From Dolichospermum sp. UHCC 0259 (GTDB lineage: Bacteria; Cyanobacteriota; Cyanobacteriia; Cyanobacteriales; Nostocaceae), in assembly GCF_009711935.1 (NCBI RefSeq), contig NZ_VIKX01000005.1, forward strand, positions 16,130-56,335: a stretch of 40,206 bases of DNA, in the 5' to 3' direction. Both the position numbers and the translations under genes were made by a program. The notes under the pieces are model-generated. The model saw only the letters and a program-made list of their open reading frames with translations. It had not been told where the DNA came from and made no database searches. Positions 16,596 to 23,874 of this stretch are shown in pieces (position 1 is the stretch's first letter; every line of letters starts with the position of its first letter).

Positions 16596-17240
16596 ATGGG
16601 AGATATTAAACCTGCATCCTGGGATAATTCGAGTTGGTTAGAGTTTTCTACTTACTCAAATATGCAGGGTGCAGTTGGGGGTGTAGATGAGGTAGGAAGA
16701 GGCGCTTTATTTGGGCCTGTGGTGGCAGCGGTTGTTATATTACCAGTAGATGCTTTATCAATCCTGATGTTAGATAACATTAAGGATAGTAAAAAGTTGT
16801 CTAGTTCTCGGAGAACTAAACTGGCTCAAAAAATTGCCACTTTGGCTGTAGATTGGAGAATTGGTTATGCGACGACTGCGGAAATAGATGAGTTGAATAT
16901 TTTACAGGCAACTCTTTTGGCAATGAGGCGGGCTGTTTTGAAGTTGCGGGTAAAGCCTGAACTGTGTTTGATTGATGGGAATCAGTTGGTGAAGAATTTA
17001 CCAATACCTCAAGAAACAATTGTCAAAGGTGATGAGCGATCGCTTAATATTGCCGCAGCTAGTATCATGGCTAAGGTTTGGCGTGATGATTTGGTGCAAC
17101 GGTTAGCGTTAAAATATTCGTTGTATGATTTAGAAAAAAACAAAGGTTATGGAAGTCCGCGTCATTTACTGGCGCTTCAAAAATACGGACCTTCATCTTT
17201 ACATCGTCGTTCTTTTCGTCCTTGCCAAATTCCATCTTAA
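16596..17240 (+). CDS. rnhB: Ribonuclease HII
   Basis: A 214-residue RNase HII. The active-site motif GGVDEVGRGALFGPVVAA gives D31 and E32, DSKKLSSSRR and LIDGNQ supply the next conserved segments, and KGDERSLNIAAASIMAKVWRD is the C-terminal signature. The enzyme removes ribonucleotides and RNA-DNA hybrids from genomic DNA. It lies 131 bases after rne on the same strand, a common cyanobacterial arrangement. The spacer contains two AAATCATAGTTT direct repeats. Its stop is two bases from that of the convergent DUF1997 gene. Confidence 0.96.
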   Translation: MGDIKPASWDNSSWLEFSTYSNMQGAVGGVDEVGRGALFGPVVAAVVILPVDALSILMLDNIKDSKKLSSSRRTKLAQKIATLAVDWRIGYATTAEIDELNILQATLLAMRRAVLKLRVKPELCLIDGNQLVKNLPIPQETIVKGDERSLNIAAASIMAKVWRDDLVQRLALKYSLYDLEKNKGYGSPRHLLALQKYGPSSLHRRSFRPCQIPS

Positions 17241-17242
17241 AA

Positions 17243-17854
17243 TTACTCAAAATTTAAAGTTGGTAATATGACTCCTGACTCTTGACTCCTGACTCCTGCT
17301 GTATGATCAATGTCGTTATTTTGAGTTTGGGAGATTACCCAATGACGATAATCTGCTAAGAGGTGATGTAACAATCTTTGCTTAATTGTTAGTAAGACAC
17401 TTTTGAGCAATCCATTTCCTGTAGTTTCTAAAATTGATTTGGGTGTAAAGGAAAATGGTTGTGGTATGTCTACTAAAACTTCCAAATCAGCTTTCCCTTG
17501 CAAGTGAGTTTCACCATTGAGTTGAACTGGTGACAAATAACCTTTTAAATTCAGCGAAAACCTTTCGTTAATATACTCAAAACCCAGTATTTCACAACCG
17601 AGCGATCGCAAATAAATTGTCCCGCTGGCATCTGCCCAAACTCTCATGTCTACCGTTGGTTGAATACTCAGTGACATAAAAGATAGAGGACGCATTTTTA
17701 ACCGAAAAACTTCGTCAGAAAGTTGTTGAATTCTTGTATTATCAACTAAGGCATTAACTAAACGTTGAGGCTGCCGTAGGTAGTGTTGAATAGGAATAGA
17801 TTGCTTAGGAACGGAAATTTCCACCGATTGCGAGGCAATAAACTTAGTAACCAT
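17243..17854 (-). CDS. DUF1997 family protein
   Basis: A 203-residue protein from the ATG at 17854; a TTG two codons upstream is less likely. The core (VDNTRIQQLSDEVFRLKMRPL, MRVWADASGTIYLRSLGCEILG, LEVLVDIPQPFSFTPKSILETTGNGLL) is typical of the DUF1997 family, which is widespread in cyanobacteria and plastids and has a lipid-binding-like beta fold. The molecular function is unknown. The last ~20 residues include GVRSQESGV, which is the translation of GACTCCT-type tandem repeats, so the C-terminus was extended or replaced by a repeat array. Convergent with rnhB. Confidence 0.85.
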   Translation of the reverse strand: MVTKFIASQSVEISVPKQSIPIQHYLRQPQRLVNALVDNTRIQQLSDEVFRLKMRPLSFMSLSIQPTVDMRVWADASGTIYLRSLGCEILGFEYINERFSLNLKGYLSPVQLNGETHLQGKADLEVLVDIPQPFSFTPKSILETTGNGLLKSVLLTIKQRLLHHLLADYRHWVISQTQNNDIDHTAGVRSQESGVILPTLNFE

Positions 17855-17962
17855 GAGCAAATTAAACCATTTGTTTTTTCATTTTAATATTTTTTAACAA
17901 TTTAAATTGCCAAAAATCTAACTTTTAATTTATTATTCATCAAATTCGCCAAATTTAACAGT

Positions 17963-18826
17963 ATGAATCAGAAAATCGCTCATTTAGGGCCACCAGGAAC
18001 TTATGCCGAACAAGCGGCTTTTTTTTATCTTAACTGGTTAAAAGCCCATCCAGAAATTAATTCTCAAAAAAGCTTTGAATTATGTCCATATTCTACCATT
18101 GCTCAGTCCTTACAAGCTATAGCAGACAAAGAAGCAGAAATAGCTGTTGTCCCGGTGGAAAATTCTATTGAAGGTAGTGTCAACATGACAATGGATAGCT
18201 TATGGCAATTGGGGAATTTAAAAATTCAGTTAGCTTTAGTTTTGCCGATTCAACATACATTAATTTCCTATGCCACAAAGTTAGATAATATTAAAACTGT
18301 TTATTCTCATCCTCAAGCGTTAGCACAATGTCAAGGATGGATAGCACAATTTTTGCCAAATGTCAATTTAATTCCTCGAAATTCAACCACTGAAGCACTA
18401 CAGGGATTAGAAGAGGAGGTGACGACAGCAGCTATATCTTCTAGTCGGGCGGCACAATTGTATAATTTACCTATTCTTGCTAGAGGGATTAATGATTATC
18501 CAGAAAACTGTACTCGGTTTTGGGTAGTTAGCACAGAGGAAAATTATCCCATTGATTGTACTCATACATCTTTGGCTTTTAGCGTGCCAGCTAATGTACC
18601 AGGTGCATTAATGAAAGTATTGTCAGTATTTGCTAGTTTAGGTATTAATCTGAGTCGAATTGAATCGCGTCCGACAAAACGTTCTTTAGGAGAGTATTTA
18701 TTCTACTTGGATGTTGAAGCGGATGTAAATGCACAAATCATGAAATCTGCTTTGGAAGAGGTGCAGAATTATACAGAAATTTTGAAAATTTTTGGTAGTT
18801 ATAGTGTGTTACCGATTAGTTTATGA
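17963..18826 (+). CDS. pheA: Prephenate dehydratase
   Basis: A 287-residue monofunctional prephenate dehydratase, converting prephenate to phenylpyruvate in phenylalanine synthesis. The N-terminus reads IAHLGPPGTYAEQAA; VPVENSIEGSVNMTMD, STTEAL and ENCTRFWVVS (with the catalytic Thr of the TRF motif) complete the catalytic domain to about residue 190. An ACT regulatory domain follows, with GALMKVLSVFASLGINLSRIESRPTKRSLGEYLFYLD; ESRP is the phenylalanine-binding signature, so feedback inhibition is expected. No chorismate mutase domain is fused. Confidence 0.96.
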   Translation: MNQKIAHLGPPGTYAEQAAFFYLNWLKAHPEINSQKSFELCPYSTIAQSLQAIADKEAEIAVVPVENSIEGSVNMTMDSLWQLGNLKIQLALVLPIQHTLISYATKLDNIKTVYSHPQALAQCQGWIAQFLPNVNLIPRNSTTEALQGLEEEVTTAAISSSRAAQLYNLPILARGINDYPENCTRFWVVSTEENYPIDCTHTSLAFSVPANVPGALMKVLSVFASLGINLSRIESRPTKRSLGEYLFYLDVEADVNAQIMKSALEEVQNYTEILKIFGSYSVLPISL

Positions 18827-18828
18827 TT

Positions 18829-18995
<167 letters not shown>

Positions 18996-19052
18996 TAATA
19001 GTGTAAAAATATATAGAATATTCTGCAAATATCCATTACATTACTGTTTAAA

Positions 19053-19790
19053 ATGCCAAGTTTTCCGACTTCTACCTTAATGCAAATATCTATAGCGCCA
19101 AAACTTTGTCAACCTTTAAAGATTGTCGCCTTGGGGGATAGCTTAGTATATGGATACGGTGATCCAGAGAAAGGTGGTTGGGTGGAACAATTGCGACGGT
19201 GGTGGATGTTACCGGATAGTGTGGGTCATGTGCTTTATAATTTGGGAGTAAGGGGCGATCGCACACAGCAAATATGCCAACGTTTAGAAGTGGAATTTCG
19301 TCACCGGGGAGAAATCCGCAATCGTGTTCCTGACTTGATTATTTTGTCTGTGGGTGTTAACGATACACCTCGGTTAAGAAGTCCTAACGGCAGAAATTAC
19401 ACAGATTTTGGTCAGTTTGAATCAGAAATCGCCACATTGCTGGATCAAGCTCAAAAACTCTGTCCTGTGCTGTTTGTGGGGATGGTTCCCGTAGACGAAA
19501 GCAAAATGCCCTTCCTTGATTGTTTATTTTATAATCATGCCGACCAATACCGCTACAAAGAAGCAACACGACAAGCTTGTGAACAAAGACAAATTCCCTA
19601 TTTAGATATTTTTGATCAATGGATGCAGCGGAGTCAAGAATGGAGAAGCGATCGCATCACCAGCGACGGACTGCACCCCAACACCCTGGGTTATCAGGAC
19701 TTATTAGAAGCCGTACTCAACTGGAAAGAAATATCTCAATATCATTGTCAAGCTGATTATCGGGCAGAATTACAGCAGGAGTTGAGATAA
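19053..19790 (+). CDS. SGNH/GDSL-family hydrolase
   Basis: A 245-residue GDSL-type esterase/lipase-like protein. Block I is VALGDSLVYGYGD (nucleophile Ser), block II has the conserved Gly in NLGVRGDRT, block III is LSVGVNDTPR (oxyanion Asn), and block V is SDGLHPN with the catalytic Asp and His. The family hydrolyses esters of lipids, acyl groups or carbohydrates. No signal peptide is evident, so it is probably cytoplasmic. An in-frame ATG at 19080 is an alternative start. Substrate unknown. Confidence 0.92.
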   Translation: MPSFPTSTLMQISIAPKLCQPLKIVALGDSLVYGYGDPEKGGWVEQLRRWWMLPDSVGHVLYNLGVRGDRTQQICQRLEVEFRHRGEIRNRVPDLIILSVGVNDTPRLRSPNGRNYTDFGQFESEIATLLDQAQKLCPVLFVGMVPVDESKMPFLDCLFYNHADQYRYKEATRQACEQRQIPYLDIFDQWMQRSQEWRSDRITSDGLHPNTLGYQDLLEAVLNWKEISQYHCQADYRAELQQELR

Positions 19791-19806
19791 GTTGGCTGTC
19801 AGAAAT

Positions 19807-19830
19807 GGCTAACGCCACGCTTCGCTATCA
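19807..19830. repeat. Small dispersed repeat (GGCTAACGCCACGCTTCGCTATCA)-like
   Basis: This short GC-rich repeat, starting GGCTAACGCCACGCTTCGC, resembles the inverted sequences at 23803-23828 and 25812-25832. Such repeats are scattered through Nostocales genomes. From 19831 to 20056 I see only spacer. Confidence 0.6.
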
Positions 19831-20056
19831 GGATGTCCAGGATTAAAAGATGAACAGAATAAAAACAGGGATTTTACAGCACTTCCCGATGTTATGAGGT
19901 ACAAATGGCAGAGTTTGGGTTTATGGTCATTGTAAACCCCTGCCCCCCAAAAATCTACCCGATTAACCCTCCCGTACCGCTACCGTAAAAAGATATTTTG
20001 ATAGTAGAAAAATATTTCTCAACGACGCTATAATAAAAAAATCTATACTTCAGTCA

Positions 20057-20376
20057 CTGACTCAACCCTAAAGGGATTGAGCTTGTAAAGAACAAACTTT
20101 ACGACGCAAGCAGCGACTAGCCCATTGAGACTAATCCTGATACGCACTTCCGAATACTTCCCCAGTTTGGATTATCTGCAAGACTGTTTGTTAAGTCGTT
20201 GGTTAAAGACAAGACATTTTGGATTAGTTGGGCGAGGGGACTTGAACGGGTTTGCTGGTTCCCGGGATTATATCCATTCAAAAATCAGCATTTAAATACC
20301 ACAGTGAATAAATTCACTCGTGTAGCTTCCCTCTCAGGGCTAAAGCCACTGAATTTCCCGCATACCGCGAGGTTTT
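20057..20376 (+). ncRNA. HEARO/IscB omega-RNA-like structured element without iscB
   Basis: A ~320-base segment with strong structure. A 5' hairpin at 20061-20081 has arms CTCAA-CCC and GGG-A-TTGAG around TAAA. GTAAAG/CTTTAC pair at 20085-20102. A long-range helix joins GCCCA (20120-20124) and ACTAATCC (20130-20137) with GGATTAGT-TGGGC (20221-20233), enclosing 83 bases. Near the 3' end come GTGAA-TAAA-TTCAC (20304-20317) and CTCAGGGC-TAAA-GCC-A-CTGA (20333-20353), then ACCGCGAGGTTTT and an ATG. This layout, a large structured RNA ending at a start codon, matches the HEARO class that serves as guide RNA scaffold for IscB nucleases. Here the following gene is an antitoxin, not iscB. The class assignment is from memory and needs a covariance search. 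Confidence 0.55.
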
Positions 20377-20592
20377 ATGAAAAAAATAGAAATAGAACTA
20401 GATCAAGAAACTTATGACAAAATACAACAACTAACCCAGACTAATCATTGTCAAATCTCAGATTTAATTAAAGCAATGATTGAGCAATTGACTCAACCAG
20501 AAATCCTCAACGATTCATTTATTGGCAAATGGTCAGATGATGCAGAATTAGTTGATCAAATGGTTGAAGATATGTTAAAACATAGAACCTAA
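20377..20592 (+). CDS. Antitoxin of PIN-domain TA pair
   Basis: A 71-residue small protein. The N-terminus MKKIEIELDQETYDKIQQLTQTNHCQISDLIKAMI reads as a ribbon-helix-helix DNA-binding fold (beta strand then two helices); the acidic C-terminal tail (GKWSDDAELVDQMVEDMLKHR) is the likely toxin-wrapping part. It lies 17 bases before the PIN toxin gene. Its ATG is directly preceded by the GAGG of the HEARO-like element (20369-20372), four bases upstream, so the element appears to supply the ribosome-binding site. Confidence 0.85.
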   Translation: MKKIEIELDQETYDKIQQLTQTNHCQISDLIKAMIEQLTQPEILNDSFIGKWSDDAELVDQMVEDMLKHRT

Positions 20593-20609
20593 AAAATGCC
20601 AAATTAACA

Positions 20610-21032
20610 GTGAAAAATAAGACTTTAATTGATACAGATATTTTGTCAGAAATTCGCAAAGGTAAAAATCCCCAAGTTATAGCTAAAGCGATTGCTTATA
20701 AAACTATTTTTAAACATTATACGATATCTGTAATTACAGTTTCAGAAGTTATCAAAGGATGGAGAAAATTAAACCGCAATGATCGGATTCAGGAATTTTT
20801 AATAGATTTACCACAAATGGAAATTTTATCTTTAGAACAAAAAAGTGCTGAATTATCTGGATTAATTTACGCTGATTTAGAAAAAACTGGACAAACTATA
20901 GGATTAGCAGATGTATTAATTGCTGCAATTGCTATAGAAAATAATTTAATTCTAGTAACAGGAAATACTAAACACTATCAAAAAATTCAATCATTAGGCT
21001 ATCCTTTGCAATTAGATAATTGGAGAGATTGA
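20610..21032 (+). CDS. vapC: PIN-domain toxin, VapC family
   Basis: A 140-residue PIN ribonuclease starting at GTG. The first acidic residue is in LIDTDILSEIRKG, the conserved Glu in ITVSEVIKGW, and the C-terminal pair in IGLADVLIAAIAIENNLILVTGNTKHY, giving the usual four-acid metal site. VapC toxins cleave tRNA or rRNA and are neutralised by the upstream antitoxin; the dimer-bound pair normally represses its own promoter. The pair is intact. It converges on the permease gene at 21040 with a 7-base gap. Confidence 0.92.
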   Translation: MKNKTLIDTDILSEIRKGKNPQVIAKAIAYKTIFKHYTISVITVSEVIKGWRKLNRNDRIQEFLIDLPQMEILSLEQKSAELSGLIYADLEKTGQTIGLADVLIAAIAIENNLILVTGNTKHYQKIQSLGYPLQLDNWRD

Positions 21033-21039
21033 TTTAGAA

Positions 21040-22245
21040 TCAGCCACTTCTGAGGGCGACAATGGGGTCTAACATAGCAGCTTGTCGGGCGGGAAAGACA
21101 CCGAAAATTAAGCCTATGCTACCAGATATTGTCACAGCCACAGCGATCGCATATAGAGGAAATTGAGGAGTTAAAGGCGTGAAAAATGCCAAGGGGATAG
21201 TTCCCCCAACTCCTAAAATTATCCCCAGCAAACAACCAGAAAGAGATAAAATAATTGCCTCAATTAAAAACTGGGCTAAAATGTCATTTTGAGTTGCCCC
21301 AACTGCCTTACGTAAACCAATTTCTTGAGTGCGTTCAGTCACAGAAACTAACATTATATTCATAATGCCAATACCACCTACTAACAAAGAAATAGCAGCA
21401 ATTAAAGCTAATAATAAAGATAAAATCCCAGTTACCTGAACTACCAACTCTTGAAACTTTTTATTAGCGAAAACAGCCACATCTTTTTTACCATGAAGTC
21501 GAGTCAGAATATTAGTAATTTGAAACCCAGCGGCGCGAACACTATCTCTATTTTTGGCAGTCACTAAAATATAACTAAGAGGAATATCAGATATTGATCT
21601 CCGTCCCACTAACTTATTAGCAAATGTTGTGAGGGGAACAATAGCAGTTTGATCCAGATTCTCCCCAGCAAATGCACCCTTCGATTGTAATAAACCAATA
21701 ACTTGAAACGATATATTATTAATTAGAACTTCTTCCCCAACAGGATTTTCATCACCGAAAAGTTTCCGACTAGTTTCTGCACCCAAAACAGTGACTTGAG
21801 CCTGTTCTTGCTGTTGTATTTGTTTAAACATTCTGCCAGTGACAATAGTAAGATTCTGCACAGCAAGCAAATCAGAAGTAGTGCCTTTAACAGTAGTTGA
21901 TGTTAACTTATTATTAAAACTAATTGACATTTTTTGCTCATCTACAGGCGCAACTTTACTAACACTAGGAACTTGAGCTTTAATTGCTTCTGCGTCTGAT
22001 AATACCAATTGAGCATCAGGAAATTTCATCCCTTCATCATCTTCAAAAGTGCTATATACCGTCAGTTGATTTGCTCCAAAAGCCTCAAGTTTACCCAAAA
22101 CGAGATTTTGTGCGCCCTGTCCAATCCCAATCATACTAATAACAGAAGCATTGCCAATAATTATCCCCAACATAGTTAATCCGCTGCGGAGTTTATTAGC
22201 AGCGAGAGTTGCAAAAGCCATGTTCACACTTTCTAACAAATTCAT
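21040..22245 (-). CDS. FtsX/MacB-type ABC transporter permease (no ATPase domain)
   Basis: A 401-residue permease of the MacB/FtsX class. A first transmembrane segment lies near residues 20-45 (LRSGLTMLGIIIGNASVISMI), a large extracytoplasmic MacB-core domain follows to about residue 265, and three more spans follow (ILSLLLALIAAISLLVGGIGIMNIML, FLIEAIILSLSGCLLGIILG and an AIAVAVTISGSIGLIFGV segment). The conserved EIGLRKAVGA motif couples to the ATPase. The nucleotide-binding domain is absent and none is encoded next to it, unlike E. coli MacB where it is fused. The HlyD-type adaptor is just upstream on the same strand, so the two likely form a tripartite efflux pump with an ATPase encoded elsewhere. 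Confidence 0.92.
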   Translation of the reverse strand: MNLLESVNMAFATLAANKLRSGLTMLGIIIGNASVISMIGIGQGAQNLVLGKLEAFGANQLTVYSTFEDDEGMKFPDAQLVLSDAEAIKAQVPSVSKVAPVDEQKMSISFNNKLTSTTVKGTTSDLLAVQNLTIVTGRMFKQIQQQEQAQVTVLGAETSRKLFGDENPVGEEVLINNISFQVIGLLQSKGAFAGENLDQTAIVPLTTFANKLVGRRSISDIPLSYILVTAKNRDSVRAAGFQITNILTRLHGKKDVAVFANKKFQELVVQVTGILSLLLALIAAISLLVGGIGIMNIMLVSVTERTQEIGLRKAVGATQNDILAQFLIEAIILSLSGCLLGIILGVGGTIPLAFFTPLTPQFPLYAIAVAVTISGSIGLIFGVFPARQAAMLDPIVALRSG

Positions 22246-22355
22246 AAAAATAGAAATTTACTTCTTTAATTTACTTCCTTCTTTCTTCTTTCTTCGTGTT
22301 CTTCGCTCCTTCGTGGTTCATTTAATCAATATTCTTCCAGTAAAAAGAGAGTAGG

Positions 22356-23678
22356 CTAAGATCCATTAATACGATCAATACCATCAATTAATTGATTAGC
22401 TGGTGGTTGGATAAAAACTCGTTCACCTTCCGAAAGTCCGCCCAAAATTTGCGTTTTATCACCGGATGTAATTCCTACCTGTATGGGATGAAATTTGGCT
22501 TGATTATCTTTGTCTGGTAACAATACACCCACTTGCCCCTGCTTACCAGAAACTACCGCAGCCGAGGGAATTACCAAAGCATTGCGAATATCATTTACCA
22601 GAAAAGTTAACTTGACATTTAGTCCTACCTTGAGTTTATCTTGACCCGTTGCCAAAGCAATTTTGACTCGCATAAAAGTGATATTCTCTTCCTTAACTCC
22701 TCTGGGAGCAATCAATCGAACTTTCCCTTGAAAAACTTGATCAGGAAAAGCATCCAGCCGAATTTCTACAGGCTGATTTTTCTGAATTTGCGCCATATTT
22801 ACTTCGGGAACTTTAGCTTCTATTTCCAAACCACTGGATAATTCGGCAATGGAGGCACTAGTTCCCCCTTCATTAGTAGAAACAGAAGTATTTGGAGTTA
22901 CAAAGTCCCCCGCTTGGGCAAAACGTCGGGTAATTAAGCCAGCAAAAGGAGCGCGAATGAAAGTATTTTCTAACTGATTTTCGTAAAATTGTAATTGGGC
23001 AGTTGCTTGAGCTACTTCAGCACCAGCTTTGGTAATTTCCTCAGTCGGATAACCGGAAAGTAGTTTTTTGAGTTGTTGTTGAGCAGATATCAGACTAAAT
23101 TTAGCTTGTTGTAAGTTATCCTTGGCACTTTTCTCTTCATTCAAAGCTGCATCTAAATCATCACGAGATATCGCCCCTTGAGATACAGGATATTGTCTAC
23201 GCTTAACTCGTTGAGAGGCTAATACCAAGCGAGATTCAGCTTCCCGGATTTGGGCTGTGTATTTATTTACATCAGCTTGAGCGATCGCAATTTCTTCTGG
23301 TCTATAACCCTTCCGCTTTTCTTGTAAATCGGCTTTTGCCTTCCATAACAGCGCTCGATACTGATTCACCTGGGCTTGAAAGGCTTGACGCTCCATTTCG
23401 GCGACTAATTGTCCTTTTTGGACAGAACTACCTTCATCTACATAGAGTTTGGCAATTCGACCGGCTTCTCTTGGGCCAATATTAATTTTGCGAACTGGTT
23501 GCACGACTCCATTGGTTTTGATTTTAATGTTTAAGTTGCTGGTAGTGACAGGAACTGTTAAATCTGTAATATCTTTTTTGCTAGGTTGATACCAATAACT
23601 GAAGTAAGCAATACCAATTCCCAATAAACCAAATGCAGTCAGCCCAATTAACCAAGGAATCGGATTTTTGATGTTCAT
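22356..23678 (-). CDS. HlyD/MacA-type periplasmic adaptor (membrane fusion protein)
   Basis: A 440-residue membrane fusion protein from the ATG at 23678 (MNIKNPIPWLIGLTAFG); a longer frame upstream would run into a dispersed repeat. Residues ~8-28 are the inner-membrane anchor. A lipoyl-like half (INIGPREAGRIAKLYVDEGSSVQKGQLVAEM), a long coiled-coil hairpin (~90-205), the returning lipoyl half (FIRAPFAGLITRRFAQAGDFV) and beta-barrel and membrane-proximal domains follow. It would link the permease at 21040-22245 to an outer-membrane TolC-like channel. The spacer between them is 110 bases. Cargo is unknown; the nearby peptide cluster is one candidate source. Confidence 0.92.
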   Translation of the reverse strand: MNIKNPIPWLIGLTAFGLLGIGIAYFSYWYQPSKKDITDLTVPVTTSNLNIKIKTNGVVQPVRKINIGPREAGRIAKLYVDEGSSVQKGQLVAEMERQAFQAQVNQYRALLWKAKADLQEKRKGYRPEEIAIAQADVNKYTAQIREAESRLVLASQRVKRRQYPVSQGAISRDDLDAALNEEKSAKDNLQQAKFSLISAQQQLKKLLSGYPTEEITKAGAEVAQATAQLQFYENQLENTFIRAPFAGLITRRFAQAGDFVTPNTSVSTNEGGTSASIAELSSGLEIEAKVPEVNMAQIQKNQPVEIRLDAFPDQVFQGKVRLIAPRGVKEENITFMRVKIALATGQDKLKVGLNVKLTFLVNDIRNALVIPSAAVVSGKQGQVGVLLPDKDNQAKFHPIQVGITSGDKTQILGGLSEGERVFIQPPANQLIDGIDRINGS

Positions 23679-23713
23679 AGCTGCTGCATAGAATAATATT
23701 TCCAGAATAATTG

Positions 23714-23828
23714 AACGCAGATAAACGCAGATAAACACAGATAAATACGGATGAATTTTTTCTATTTCTCAAACTCCTACTCTCCGTGCCTCTGTGCCTC
23801 TGCGTGTTAGCGAAGCGGGGCGAAGCCT
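23714..23828. repeat. Dispersed repeats (CGCAGATAAA and GCGTGTTAGCGAAGCGG)
   Basis: Positions 23714-23752 carry AACGCAGATAAACGCAGATAA-type tandem decamers; related copies lie at 34578-34629 and 38262-38313. Positions 23803-23828 carry GCGTGTTAGCGAAGCGGGGC, an inverted relative of the repeat at 19807. They fill the gap between the exporter and adaptor genes. Confidence 0.65.
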
Positions 23829-23874
23829 GAAAAAATCATACCTTCATTCCGTGCAGCCTCAGATGTAATTGATG

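Noticed and set aside
20199-20417. 72-codon frame over the structured element upstream of the antitoxin
   Set aside because: It overlaps the stems of the HEARO-like element and the first codons of the antitoxin in another frame, and its product shows no domain-like pattern.
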